From Phycisphaerae bacterium (GTDB lineage Bacteria; Planctomycetota; Phycisphaerae; UBA1845): DNA of 64,000 nt. Under the pieces are notes generated by a model. That model worked only from the letters and a program-made list of their open reading frames with translations. It was not told the DNA's origin and ran no database searches. The translations under genes and the position numbers were made by a program. Numbering within the stretch: position 1 is the first letter of the stretch; each line of letters opens with the position of its first letter. This document shows, in pieces, positions 37,215 through 45,652 of this stretch. The stretch is taken from positions 1-64,000 of the forward strand of contig JAJDDY010000089.1 in assembly GCA_029260075.1 (NCBI GenBank), read 5' to 3'.

Positions 37215-37414
37215 TGGGAAACATCCTGAATTCGAGTTCACTGACCTGTTTGGACGCAGCCGCACCGCTGCATTGCGGGCTCCGGCCGACCCCGCTCGAT
37301 GCAGGGTGAGTCTATCGAACGGCGACCAACATGTCGACAACCGGGCGAGATCGGACGATAATGGCTTCGCTCGCGACACGATCGAACGGTACGACTTGGT
37401 CTTAGGGAGGGCTG

Positions 37415-39049
37415 ATGCCCATACAACTCCGCAACATTCGCCTTGCCTTGGATCAACCGGAATCCGACCTGCCCGCGCTCTTGGCGCGTCGGCTTCGTGT
37501 GTCCGTCGAAGCCATACGTACCTACTCCATCGTTCGGCGATCGCTCGACGCGCGGCGTAAGGACGACATCCACTTCATCTATCAGGTGGAGCTTGGGCTC
37601 GATGAACCACCGGCGGCGGAGCAACGACGGATCACTCGCTTGCGTAGAAACGACGCGGCTTGGCTGCCCTCGCCGGAAGTTTCCGAACCCACGTGCGGCG
37701 AGCGGGCGATGCGCCACCGACCGATCATTATCGGGTTCGGTCCGGGCGGGATGTTCGCCGCCCTTCGTCTCGCTCAATTCGGCTATCGCCCGATCGTTCT
37801 GGAACGCGGGCGCGAGGTACGCCGCCGCCACCGCGACATCATGCAACGATTCTATAAAGATCGTGATTTCGACCCGGAGTCGAACCTGCTCTTTGGCGAA
37901 GGGGGCGCCGGCACGTACAGCGACGGCAAGCTCTACACCCGCGTCAACGACCCGCTCTGTCGCATGGTGCTCGAACAGTTCTACCAACACGGAGCCGATC
38001 CGGACATCCTGATCGACACCCGTCCGCACATCGGCAGCGACCGCCTGCCCACAATCTGCCAACGCATCCGAAACAAGATAGAATCACTGGGCGGCGAGGT
38101 TCGTTTCGAGTGCCAAATTGATGACATCAACGTGGCAGGCGGAGCACTCGAAGGGTTACGCGTCCGCGGCATTGATGAAACGATTGACGCCGGACCCACC
38201 ATACTCGCCATCGGCCATTCAGCCCGCGACACCATTCGCATGCTCTGCGGACACGGTATCGCCGTCGTGCCGAAACCGTTCCAAATCGGCGTGCGCATCG
38301 AACACCCGCAAAGCATGGTCGACCAATGGCAATACGGCGCCGCGGCGGGTCACAGCCAGCTCGGTCCGGCGGAGTACCACATGATCGCCAAACGAACCGC
38401 CGGCGAGTCGGGCGATGTGTTTAGCTTCTGCATGTGCCCCGGCGGGATGATTCTCCCCACGAACGAATCCGACGGATTGATCGCCACCAACGGAGCAAGT
38501 CGGGCCGGGCGATCAAGCCCGTTCGCCAACAGTGGGTTCGTGCTTTCGGTCGACCCGTCGACGCTGGGTTTGTCCGACGACGCGGAGGGCGCTCTAAGGG
38601 GTCTGGAATACCTCGAACGGTGGGAGCGTATGGCGTTCGAATCGACCGGCGGCTCATACCGCCTTCCGGTGCAGCGAATATCTGATTTTCTCGAGCGCCG
38701 TGCGTCCAACGGAACCATCAACGTGAGCTATCCACTCGGCGCCGAGTGGAGTGATGTGGCCTCGCTGCTTCCGAGCACGGTGACCGAAGCACTCCACCGC
38801 GCCCTACCCATGCTCGCGCAGCGCTTTGACGGCTTCGCCGGGGCGGAAGGCCTCGTTTCCGCTCCGGAGACACGGGCGAGCTCGCCGGTTCGCATTCTTC
38901 GCGATCGAACGACCCGCATCGCAGTCGGATGTGACGGACTCTATCCCGTGGGCGAGGGCGCGGGCTACGCCGGGGGCATCATCAGCGCCGCGGTCGACGG
39001 CATCAAGTCCGCCGACGCCATCATCAGCACCTACGCGCAGCCGTCGTAA
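37415..39049 (+). CDS. NAD(P)/FAD-dependent oxidoreductase, COG2509 type
   Basis: A 544-residue flavoprotein of the uncharacterised FAD-dependent dehydrogenase group. A 100-residue N-terminal domain (MPIQLRNIRLALDQP...), typical of this group, precedes the Rossmann loop PIIIGFGPGGMFAALRLAQFG and the glutamate-bearing strand IVLERGREV. Further motifs are LLFGEGGAGTYSDGKLYTR, TILAIGHSARDT, FCMCPGGMILPT and GLYPVGEGAGYAGGIISAAVDG, the C-terminal FAD-contact motif. The substrate is not known for the family. GGGAGG sits six bases upstream of the ATG. Divergent from the triple amidohydrolase gene. Confidence 0.9.
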   Translation: MPIQLRNIRLALDQPESDLPALLARRLRVSVEAIRTYSIVRRSLDARRKDDIHFIYQVELGLDEPPAAEQRRITRLRRNDAAWLPSPEVSEPTCGERAMRHRPIIIGFGPGGMFAALRLAQFGYRPIVLERGREVRRRHRDIMQRFYKDRDFDPESNLLFGEGGAGTYSDGKLYTRVNDPLCRMVLEQFYQHGADPDILIDTRPHIGSDRLPTICQRIRNKIESLGGEVRFECQIDDINVAGGALEGLRVRGIDETIDAGPTILAIGHSARDTIRMLCGHGIAVVPKPFQIGVRIEHPQSMVDQWQYGAAAGHSQLGPAEYHMIAKRTAGESGDVFSFCMCPGGMILPTNESDGLIATNGASRAGRSSPFANSGFVLSVDPSTLGLSDDAEGALRGLEYLERWERMAFESTGGSYRLPVQRISDFLERRASNGTINVSYPLGAEWSDVASLLPSTVTEALHRALPMLAQRFDGFAGAEGLVSAPETRASSPVRILRDRTTRIAVGCDGLYPVGEGAGYAGGIISAAVDGIKSADAIISTYAQPS

Positions 39050-39128
39050 CGGGCTACAATCATGCGGTCGCGTCGCCACGGGCCACGCACGAGATTCCTA
39101 ACAACCACGCGATCGAACTGGCGGTGCG

Positions 39129-40133
39129 ATGACTGAAGACTTCATCATTGGTTCGAAACTGGGCGAGTTGGTTAGCGACGTTGTCGAAAGCTACAATGCC
39201 AACAGCATGACGCAACATATCGACCGCGTCTACCTGCCCGCCCGCACACAAATCGTTCAACTGGTGAAGGACCTTCTCGAACTGATCTACCCCGGATTCA
39301 TCGGCCGACAACACCTCACGAAACACAACGTCGCCTTTCACGTGGGCGACCTTCTACCCCGCATCGCCGAGACGGTGTTTGGCCAAATCCACCACTGCCT
39401 TTGCTATGCGGATGAATCCCAACTGGCGGTTGGCCAGTCGCCCGCACCGTGCGAACAAAAGGCGCGGGAACTCACGGTAAAATTTCTCGAAGGCATCCCG
39501 GCGATTCGAGCCCAACTCGCCGGCGACGTCCAAGCCGCGTTTGACGGCGATCCGGCGGCTATGAACACGGACGAAGTGATACTTGCCTACCCCGGCCTGT
39601 TGGCCATAACTGTCCATCGACTCGGTCACGCGCTGTACGATCTCGACGTGCCGCTCATGCCGCGCATCATGTCGGAGTGGGCGCACGCTCGAACCGGCAT
39701 CGACATCCACGCCGGAGCTCGCATCGGTGACGATTTCTTCATCGACCACGGTACGGGCGTCGTCATCGGCGAGACCACGGACATCGGCCAGGGCGTCAAG
39801 ATCTACCAGGGTGTCACACTTGGGGCACTTTCGTTTCCCAAGGACGAGCGCGGAAGGGTGATCCGCGAGGCCAAGCGCCACCCCACCGTCGAAGACGGCG
39901 TCACCATCTACGCCAACGCGATCATCCTCGGCGGCGATACGGTCATCGGAGCCGGATCGGTCATCGGCGGGTCGGTGTTCGTCACCGCCAGCGTACCGCC
40001 CAACTCGGTGGTCACGTTCCAACCGCCCGAGCTTCGCCTCAAGACGCGCCGCGAAAAGCCACCCGAACCGGGCGACAGAACCGCCGATCCCGACGATGGC
40101 CCGCCGAATGCCATGCCGGACTACGTCATCTGA
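39129..40133 (+). CDS. Serine O-acetyltransferase (EpsC/CysE type)
   Basis: Makes O-acetylserine from serine and acetyl-CoA, the first step of cysteine synthesis. The protein is 334 residues, with a long helical N-terminal domain. The left-handed beta-helix carries TGIDIHAGARIGDDFFIDHGTGVVIGETTDIG and VKIYQGVTLGALSFPKDERGR, the catalytic His/Asp context of the family, then hexapeptide repeats ANAIILGGDTVIGAGSVIGGSVFV. The long N-terminus resembles the EpsC-like form seen in Planctomycetes and Bacteroidetes rather than the E. coli CysE length. The C-terminal 35 residues are charged and Pro-rich. No cysteine synthase gene is adjacent. Confidence 0.92.
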   Translation: MTEDFIIGSKLGELVSDVVESYNANSMTQHIDRVYLPARTQIVQLVKDLLELIYPGFIGRQHLTKHNVAFHVGDLLPRIAETVFGQIHHCLCYADESQLAVGQSPAPCEQKARELTVKFLEGIPAIRAQLAGDVQAAFDGDPAAMNTDEVILAYPGLLAITVHRLGHALYDLDVPLMPRIMSEWAHARTGIDIHAGARIGDDFFIDHGTGVVIGETTDIGQGVKIYQGVTLGALSFPKDERGRVIREAKRHPTVEDGVTIYANAIILGGDTVIGAGSVIGGSVFVTASVPPNSVVTFQPPELRLKTRREKPPEPGDRTADPDDGPPNAMPDYVI

Positions 40134-40170
40134 ACCCCTCCGCCGCCGCGCCGAGCCAGTTGGCTGATTT

Positions 40171-40311
40171 GGGTGCCCCATTCTTCGCGTCGCCGTGTAA
40201 CGCACCACACGGAAGCAAGAATGTTCCGTGACGCGAAGGGTGGGGAACTGCTGCTGTTCGCGTGAACTATCTGTCGCCCACCCTTCGCCTACGGCGAAGA
40301 ATGGGGCACCC
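40171..40311. repeat. Nested inverted repeat of an additional palindrome family
   Basis: The outer arms GGGTGCCCCATTCTTCGC (40171-40188) and GCGAAGAATGGGGCACCC (40294-40311) are perfect inverted copies. The inner arms GCGAAGGGTGGG (40233-40244) and CCCACCCTTCGC (40277-40288) are also perfect. The 141-base structure would fold as a long two-step hairpin. It lies between cysE and the acyl-CoA dehydrogenase gene and is the only copy in the window. Confidence 0.8.
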
Positions 40312-40357
40312 GCCGAAACTGACTTGCACCCGTCGTGACCGGCCAAGCCAACGACCT

Positions 40358-40387
40358 TTGACGGCGGACCCTGTTTCTACTTACTAT
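40358..40387 (+). promoter_or_regulatory. Candidate promoter for the acyl-CoA dehydrogenase gene
   Basis: TTGACG at 40358-40363 and TACTAT at 40382-40387 are 18 bases apart. The implied leader before the ATG at 40431 is about 37 bases. It matches the sigma-70 consensus moderately well; no operator is seen. Confidence 0.5.
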
Positions 40388-40430
40388 TCAGTCCCGGCAA
40401 TGACGCCGGCGAAACACAGAGAGTCAAGAA

Positions 40431-41594
40431 ATGCCCGACAGCAAAACACCCGACTTCTACAACATCGAGTCCATGCTCAGCGAGGACGAGCGGCAGACGC
40501 GCGACGCCGTCGCCCGCTTCGTCGACGACCGCGTGCTGCCCATTATCGCGGAGTGTTTCGAGAAGGAACGCTTCCCCGACGAACTCGTCCCGGAAATGGC
40601 CGAGCTAGGTCTGTTCGGTCCGACGTTCGAGGACTACGGCTGCGCCGGCCTCAACAGCGTCTGCTATGGGTTGATCATGCAGGAGCTCGAGCGCGGCGAC
40701 AGCGGCGTACGCAGCTTCGCGTCCGTCCAGAGTGGCCTTTGCATGTTTCCGATCCATGCGTACGGCTCGGACGAGCAGAAACAACGCTGGCTTCCCGACA
40801 TGGCCCGTGGCAAGGCCATCGGTTGCTTCGGACTCACCGAACCCGACGGCGGTAGCGACCCCGGAGCAATGAAAACCAACGCCAAGATAGACGGCAGCGA
40901 CTGGGTGCTCAACGGCGCCAAAATGTGGATCACCAGCGGCACGGTCGCGGACGTGGCCATCGTTTGGGCCATGACAGACGATGGCCTGATGGGATTTCTG
41001 GTCGAAAAAGGAACGCCGGGCTACACGACGCGGGATATCAAACACAAGATGTCACTTCGGGCGTCGATCACCAGCGAATTGTTCTTCGACAATTGCCGCA
41101 TCCCCGCCGCCAATCAACTCCCCAACGCCAAGGGTCTTGGGGCACCACTAAGTTGTCTGACTCAAGCACGGTACGGCATCGCTTGGGGCGGTATCGGTGC
41201 GGCCATGGCGTGCTATCAGGAAGCCCTCGCATTCTGCCGCGAACGCAACTTGTTCGGCAGCCCACTCACGCACAAGCAGCACATGCAAATCCGCCTGGCC
41301 GACATGGCGAGACGGATCACCACGGGTCAGCTTCTGGCGCTGCAACTGGGCCGACTCAAGGACAAGGGCGAAATGCACCACACGCACGTTTCGCTGGCCA
41401 AGTGGAACAACGTACGCGTGGGTGTCGACATCGCCCGCGAAGCCCGCGACATCCTCGGCGCCGGGGGCATCAGCGTCGAATGCTGCCCCATCCGACACAT
41501 GCTCAACCTCGAAAGCGTCATCACCTATGAGGGAACCGAGACGATCCACCAACTCATCGTCGGGCGTGAGATTACGGGTACGGCGGCGTTTTAG
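40431..41594 (+). CDS. Acyl-CoA dehydrogenase, glutaryl-CoA dehydrogenase-like
   Basis: A 387-residue FAD enzyme that oxidises acyl-CoA to enoyl-CoA. Family motifs: GLFGPTFEDYGCAGLNSV, CFGLTEPDGGSDPGAM (flavin and substrate contacts), WITSGTVADVAIVW, RYGIAWGGIGAAMACYQEALAFC, and the catalytic base Glu in SVITYEGTETIHQLIVGREITG. The ITYEGT context and the overall pattern best match glutaryl-CoA dehydrogenases, which also decarboxylate. That specificity is inferred; a general short-chain enzyme is possible. The neighbouring E1 gene suggests a region for acyl-CoA metabolism. Confidence 0.9.
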   Translation: MPDSKTPDFYNIESMLSEDERQTRDAVARFVDDRVLPIIAECFEKERFPDELVPEMAELGLFGPTFEDYGCAGLNSVCYGLIMQELERGDSGVRSFASVQSGLCMFPIHAYGSDEQKQRWLPDMARGKAIGCFGLTEPDGGSDPGAMKTNAKIDGSDWVLNGAKMWITSGTVADVAIVWAMTDDGLMGFLVEKGTPGYTTRDIKHKMSLRASITSELFFDNCRIPAANQLPNAKGLGAPLSCLTQARYGIAWGGIGAAMACYQEALAFCRERNLFGSPLTHKQHMQIRLADMARRITTGQLLALQLGRLKDKGEMHHTHVSLAKWNNVRVGVDIAREARDILGAGGISVECCPIRHMLNLESVITYEGTETIHQLIVGREITGTAAF

Positions 41595-41614
41595 GGGGGA
41601 AGGCGAATGGCAAA

Positions 41615-41684
41615 CCGAGCCGCGACGGTAAGGGAGTGGTTTTTGCCCACGAAGACAGACCACTTCCTCGCGGGCGCGGCTCGG
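41615..41684. repeat. Family A hairpin core
   Basis: CCGAGCCGCGACGGTAAGGG pairs with CTCGCGGGCGCGGCTCGG across a loop of about 30 bases. It starts 20 bases after the acyl-CoA dehydrogenase stop. The outer CTAG ends are absent, as in the copy at 3246, with which it shares the loop-like TTTTGCCCACGAA. Confidence 0.8.
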
Positions 41685-41744
41685 AAAGAGGCTTCCTAAG
41701 TACGCTCTAGGAACCAAGTACTTTCTCGGCGGCCCACTAATGGG

Positions 41745-41830
41745 CTGGGTGGTCCATGGCTTTAGCCGTGGGTGAAACGAACCGGCAACGGATTCGCCTC
41801 CCCCACCTCTGAAGAGATGGGCCACCTAGG
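41745..41830. repeat. Family C palindromic repeat, long form
   Basis: TGGGTGGTCCATGGCTTTAG at the left matches the inverse of the right-hand end of the copy at 32886; the right end reads CCCCCACCTCTGAAGAGATG then GGCCACCTA. The left and right ends can pair, so the full element is one large palindrome. It ends 54 bases before the E1 start. Confidence 0.78.
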
Positions 41831-41884
41831 CCATTGCAACCCCTCGAAACGACGCAAACAGAATACGAGACCGAGCCATAACCT

Positions 41885-44173
41885 ATGAGCAAGCGAAGTT
41901 TCAATTTCAATCGTGCCCAGGTCGTTGACGAGAATTTTCTGGCTATGCTGCGCGGAATCGCGGACGGACGTGGTACGACTCCGCCGGGAACCCCCCTCAA
42001 TCCCCCCTTGGTAAGGGGGGAAAGCATTACCGCGTCTGGTAACCGAGATGTGCTCGGTAGCCGCGATGCGATCGAGCTGTTCGAGTCACAGATCACCTCG
42101 CGGATGATCGACCTCGTCGCTCGTGAGATGCGCTCGCGCAACGAGGGGTTCTACACCATCGGCAGCAGCGGGCACGAGGGTAACGCCGTGGTCGGGCGGG
42201 TCACGCGACACACCGACATCGCTTTCCTTCACTACCGCTCCGGTGCGTTTGTGGCCGAGCGAGCCCGTCAAGTACCGGGCGTCGACTTCGTTCGCGACAC
42301 GATCCTCGGCATGGCCGCCAGCAGCGAGGATCCGATCACCGGCGGTCGACACAAGGTGTGGGGCAACCGTGCGCTCAACATCCCGCCGCAAACATCAACC
42401 ATCGCAAGCCATCTTCCCAAAGCCGTCGGCACGGCGCTGGCGCTGGGTCGGGCCAAACGACTACGCGTCAACAAAGACATCCCCAACGACGCCATCGTGG
42501 TCTGCTCGTTCGGCGATGCGTCGACGAATCACGCCACGGCTCAAGCGGCGTTCAACACCGCAGCCCTAACCAACCACCAACGGCTACCCGTCCCGATTCT
42601 GTTCGTGTGCGAAGACAACGGACTCGGCATCAGCGTGGAAACGCCACCCGGTTGGATCCAAAAGCAGTTCACCCACCGCTACGGCATCGAATATTTCCAA
42701 GCTGATGGCCTCGACCTCGTCGACGCCCACCGGGGCGTCACCGAAGCCGTCGAGCACTGCCGCACCCGCCGCTGCCCGGTCTTCCTGCACCTCGGCGTCG
42801 TTCGCCTGCTGGGGCACGCGGGTAGCGACCCGGAGATGGAATACCACTCGCTGGAACAGATTGAATCTGCGGAGGCCAAAGACCCACTGCTGGCCACGGC
42901 GCGATGGCTCATTGCCCAAGACATGATGACCGCCGCCGAAGCGATTGAGTTGTACGAACGCATCCGCCTTCGCGTGCGCGAAGCAGCCACCTACGCGGCC
43001 ACTACACCCAAGCTCAAGTCGGCCGAAGAGATTATGGCCACCATCGCACCGCACACTCCGGACGCCGTCGCAACCGAAGCATCGCGAACGGCGCCGACCG
43101 AGCAACGCATCAAAACCTTCGGCGGCGAAGACAGACTCCCCGAACAGGGCCAGCCGCGTCACATGGCCGCACTCATCAACTACGCCCTCCACGACTTGTT
43201 CATCAAATACCCCGAAGCGATTCTCTTCGGCGAAGACGTCGCCAAGCGCGGCGGTGTGTACTACGTGACGGCCGGTCTTAGCGCCAAGTTCGGCGTCGGA
43301 CGGGTGTTTAACTCGATGCTGGACGAGACGAGTATTTTGGCCATGGGCATTGGCGCCGCCCATCTGGGCATGATTCCCATTCCGGAGATTCAATACCTTG
43401 CGTACTACCACAACGCGGAAGATCAAATTCGCGGCGAGGCGGCGTCGTTGCAGTATTTCTCGAAGGGGCAGTACAAGAACCCCATGGTGATGCGCATCGC
43501 CGGGTGGGCGTATCAGAAAGGGTTCGGCGGTCACTTCCATAATGACAACAGCATCGCCGCCCTACGTGACGTTCCGGGCTTGATTATCGCATCCCCGGCG
43601 CGCGGCGACGACGCCGTGAAGATGCTCCGCACGTGCATGGCGATGGCCAAGGTCGACGGTGTCGTCGTCGCCTTCATCGAGCCAATCGCCCTATACAAAA
43701 CGCGTGACCTTCACGATAAGAAAGATGGCCTCTGGTGCTTCGCCTACCCGCCGCCGGACCAAGCGATCCCCATTGGCGAGGGGATGGTCTACGATGAAGA
43801 CGCGACCGACTTGACGATCATCACCTATGCGAACGGTACCTACATGTCGCTGCAGGCCGCACGACGTGTTCGCGATAAACACGGCAAGCGCGTCCGCGTC
43901 GTCGACCTCCGCTGGCTCAATCCGCTCAACGAAAACTTCATCGTTGAGCAAGCGACGGATACGGGATTGGTGCTCGTGGTAGACGAATCGCGCCGCACGG
44001 GCGGTATCGCAGAAGGCATACTTGCGTGCATCCACGAGCGCTGCGGCGACCGGGTCCGCGCATCCCGGCTGACCGCCCACGATTCCTTCATCCCCCTCGG
44101 ACCCGCAGCGGACCACGTCTTACCCACTGTAGACAAGATCGAATGCGCACTAACCAACCTGCTCGGGGGCTAG
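41885..44173 (+). CDS. Fused alpha-beta 2-oxo acid dehydrogenase E1 component
   Basis: A 762-residue thiamine-diphosphate enzyme with both E1 chains in one polypeptide, resembling branched-chain 2-oxoisovalerate dehydrogenase. The alpha half (about 60-400) has YTIGSSGHEGNAVV, AFLHYRSGAF and the ThDP motif CSFGDASTNHATAQAAFN. The beta half (about 415-762) has ILFGEDVAKRGGVYYVTAGL, RVFNSMLDETSILAMGIGAA, PEIQYLAYYHNAEDQIRGEAASL and the C-terminal VVDLRWLNPLN. Residues 30-46 (GTTPPGTPLNPPLVRGE) are the translation of an inserted palindrome and are foreign to the family. No E2 or E3 gene is in the window. Confidence 0.92.
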   Translation: MSKRSFNFNRAQVVDENFLAMLRGIADGRGTTPPGTPLNPPLVRGESITASGNRDVLGSRDAIELFESQITSRMIDLVAREMRSRNEGFYTIGSSGHEGNAVVGRVTRHTDIAFLHYRSGAFVAERARQVPGVDFVRDTILGMAASSEDPITGGRHKVWGNRALNIPPQTSTIASHLPKAVGTALALGRAKRLRVNKDIPNDAIVVCSFGDASTNHATAQAAFNTAALTNHQRLPVPILFVCEDNGLGISVETPPGWIQKQFTHRYGIEYFQADGLDLVDAHRGVTEAVEHCRTRRCPVFLHLGVVRLLGHAGSDPEMEYHSLEQIESAEAKDPLLATARWLIAQDMMTAAEAIELYERIRLRVREAATYAATTPKLKSAEEIMATIAPHTPDAVATEASRTAPTEQRIKTFGGEDRLPEQGQPRHMAALINYALHDLFIKYPEAILFGEDVAKRGGVYYVTAGLSAKFGVGRVFNSMLDETSILAMGIGAAHLGMIPIPEIQYLAYYHNAEDQIRGEAASLQYFSKGQYKNPMVMRIAGWAYQKGFGGHFHNDNSIAALRDVPGLIIASPARGDDAVKMLRTCMAMAKVDGVVVAFIEPIALYKTRDLHDKKDGLWCFAYPPPDQAIPIGEGMVYDEDATDLTIITYANGTYMSLQAARRVRDKHGKRVRVVDLRWLNPLNENFIVEQATDTGLVLVVDESRRTGGIAEGILACIHERCGDRVRASRLTAHDSFIPLGPAADHVLPTVDKIECALTNLLGG
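41991..42020. repeat. Palindrome translated in frame inside the E1 gene
   Basis: CCCCCCTCAATCCCCCCTTG followed by GTAAGGGGGG. CCCCCCTT (42002-42009) pairs with AAGGGGGG (42013-42020) around GGT. This motif is a known type of dispersed repeat in several bacterial phyla and is read as TPLNPPLVRG. It lies near the N-terminus, before the conserved ThDP domain begins, where extra residues are likely tolerated. Confidence 0.8.
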
Positions 44174-44671
44174 CAGCGACCTGTCGAAAAAGTGTGGCAC
44201 CGGCTTTCAGCCGGTGATCCATAAGCGATTTCTGCCTCGTGATGGGGACGCAAGCCGAAGCGACGTCCCTTGGGCGGACTCCTAGCCCACCGATTAGAAT
44301 GGGCGAGGGTCTTTCTATGAGGGTGCTTAGGAAGTCTCTTTCAGTGCCGCGCCCGTAAGGAAACGGTGCGGTTTCAAGTGTGAAAACCACTCCCTAACGG
44401 TCGCGGCTCGGTTCGAAGCACGCCTTCTCAAGCACCGTCTAACGGACTGTTGAAACTTGTAGTCCGAGCCGATGCACGCGACTCCGCCGTTGAACCTACG
44501 CCACATCAATGTCAACTTGTCGGGCGCCGCCCCCGGCGTCCCGAAAACGTGTTATAATAACAACCGTCGATTCCATCGGGCATATCTCGTGCTGGTGGTG
44601 TAGACTGTAGACGGCGAGTTACACCAAGTCTTGACTTACACCAACTGGTCGCCGATACGGGAGGTAGAACG
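44174..44671. other. Intergenic region with REP and family A repeats
   Basis: No gene is supported. Positions 44192-44220 are a family B palindrome (GTGTGGCACCGGCTTTCAGC, one base different from others). Positions 44344-44411 are a family A core (GTGCCGCGCCCGTAAGGAAA paired with CCCTAACGGTCGCGGCTCG). A TATAAT occurs at 44553-44558 without a good -35. TTACACCA-type direct repeats lie at about 44620-44652. GGGAGG at 44659-44664 is the ribosome-binding site of the next gene. Confidence 0.65.
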
Positions 44672-45325
44672 ATGTCCGATTATACCACACACATTCTCGC
44701 GTTGGCGTGGCCTGCGCTCACGACGGTCTATTGGGTTTTCCTAATCGTCGGCGGCGGCTTGATGGCCATGTCGCTCATGGGCGGTGACGCCGACGCTGAT
44801 TTGGACGTGGATTTCGATGTCGACGTAGATGTCGACGTCGATGTGGACGTGTCGCTCGACGGCGATGCGGACGTCGGCCACATGGACGTCGGCTCGCTGG
44901 CCACTTGGTTTTCGATGAAGTTCGTCGTGTTCTTCTGTGCGATGTTCGGCTTGATCGGCGTGACCATGACGAGCTTGAGCGATCAAGAGTCGACCGTGAT
45001 TCTGGCGATGGCCACGGGCGGCGGTATCGCCGTCGGTCAGATTGCGCACCAGACATTGCGCTATCTCCGCAAATCGTCGGGCAGCAGCACGCCGCAAACG
45101 AGCGACTACATTAACAAGACAGCCCGCGTGACGATCGCGGTCGGCCCGAAGGACAAGGGTGAGGTAGCCCTGCGTGTCGGACGGGCGGAACGATTCATTG
45201 CCGCCCTATCCAAACGCCCGGACGCAAACTTCAGTCCGGGCGACAAAGTGGCCGTGGTCGCGTACGACGGCGGTGTCGCCGAAATCGTCTCGCAAGAAGA
45301 ATACGAGTTTATGACGGAAGCCTAA
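44672..45325 (+). CDS. NfeD-like membrane protein with Asp-Val repeat
   Basis: A 217-residue protein. The first membrane segment (LAWPALTTVYWVFLIVGGGLMAMSL) is followed by a strikingly regular Asp-rich stretch (residues about 39-70, alternating Asp-Val), then two more membrane helices (MKFVVFFCAMFGLIGVTM and VILAMATGGGIAVGQIAHQTL) and a C-terminal beta domain of about 75 residues (TARVTIAVGPKDKGEV...) consistent with the OB fold of NfeD/YuaF proteins. The flotillin gene follows on the same strand. In Bacillus the corresponding yuaF-floT pair works together in membrane microdomains; the pairing supports this call. Confidence 0.8.
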   Translation: MSDYTTHILALAWPALTTVYWVFLIVGGGLMAMSLMGGDADADLDVDFDVDVDVDVDVDVSLDGDADVGHMDVGSLATWFSMKFVVFFCAMFGLIGVTMTSLSDQESTVILAMATGGGIAVGQIAHQTLRYLRKSSGSSTPQTSDYINKTARVTIAVGPKDKGEVALRVGRAERFIAALSKRPDANFSPGDKVAVVAYDGGVAEIVSQEEYEFMTEA

Positions 45326-45419
45326 CAGCCTGTTGAAGAATGCTTGTATTCAAGCACGGTGCCTCAAGCTCGCCCGTGACGACGGGCCGCGTCCCGATAA
45401 GGAGGCGGAAATCGCTAAT

Positions 45420-45448
45420 GGATCACCGGCTGGAAGCCGGTGCCACAC
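45420..45448. repeat. Family B REP palindrome between NfeD-like and flotillin genes
   Basis: GGATCACCGGCTGGAAGCCG followed by GTGCCACAC, identical to the copies at 3343 and 20770. The rest of 45326-45652 shows a short inverted stretch at 45372-45391 (CGCCCGTGACGACGGGC) and no gene. Its presence separates two genes that would otherwise form a compact operon. Confidence 0.85.
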
Positions 45449-45652
45449 GTGTTCAACGGGCTACTAATCGTCCACTAACACAACGTAAGTCGATTCGCGA
45501 AATGGGGTAGCCCATCCGGCCGAGACCGGTCACAATCCGAAATCGACAGGTGCAATTCATGATTGGCGGGCGAATCCCGCCAGACGTTTCCGCCCGTGTT
45601 TCGACGGCCCGCGTGGTCGAAACATGGAGGATACAAACGAAGGAGATACAAC

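Noticed and set aside
42584-43540. Minus-strand frame of 318 codons opposite the E1 gene
   Set aside because: Shadow of the fused E1 coding sequence; no motifs.
44553-44558. TATAAT as promoter of the NfeD-flotillin genes
   Set aside because: No acceptable -35 at 16-19 bases; kept only as a note in the intergenic entry.
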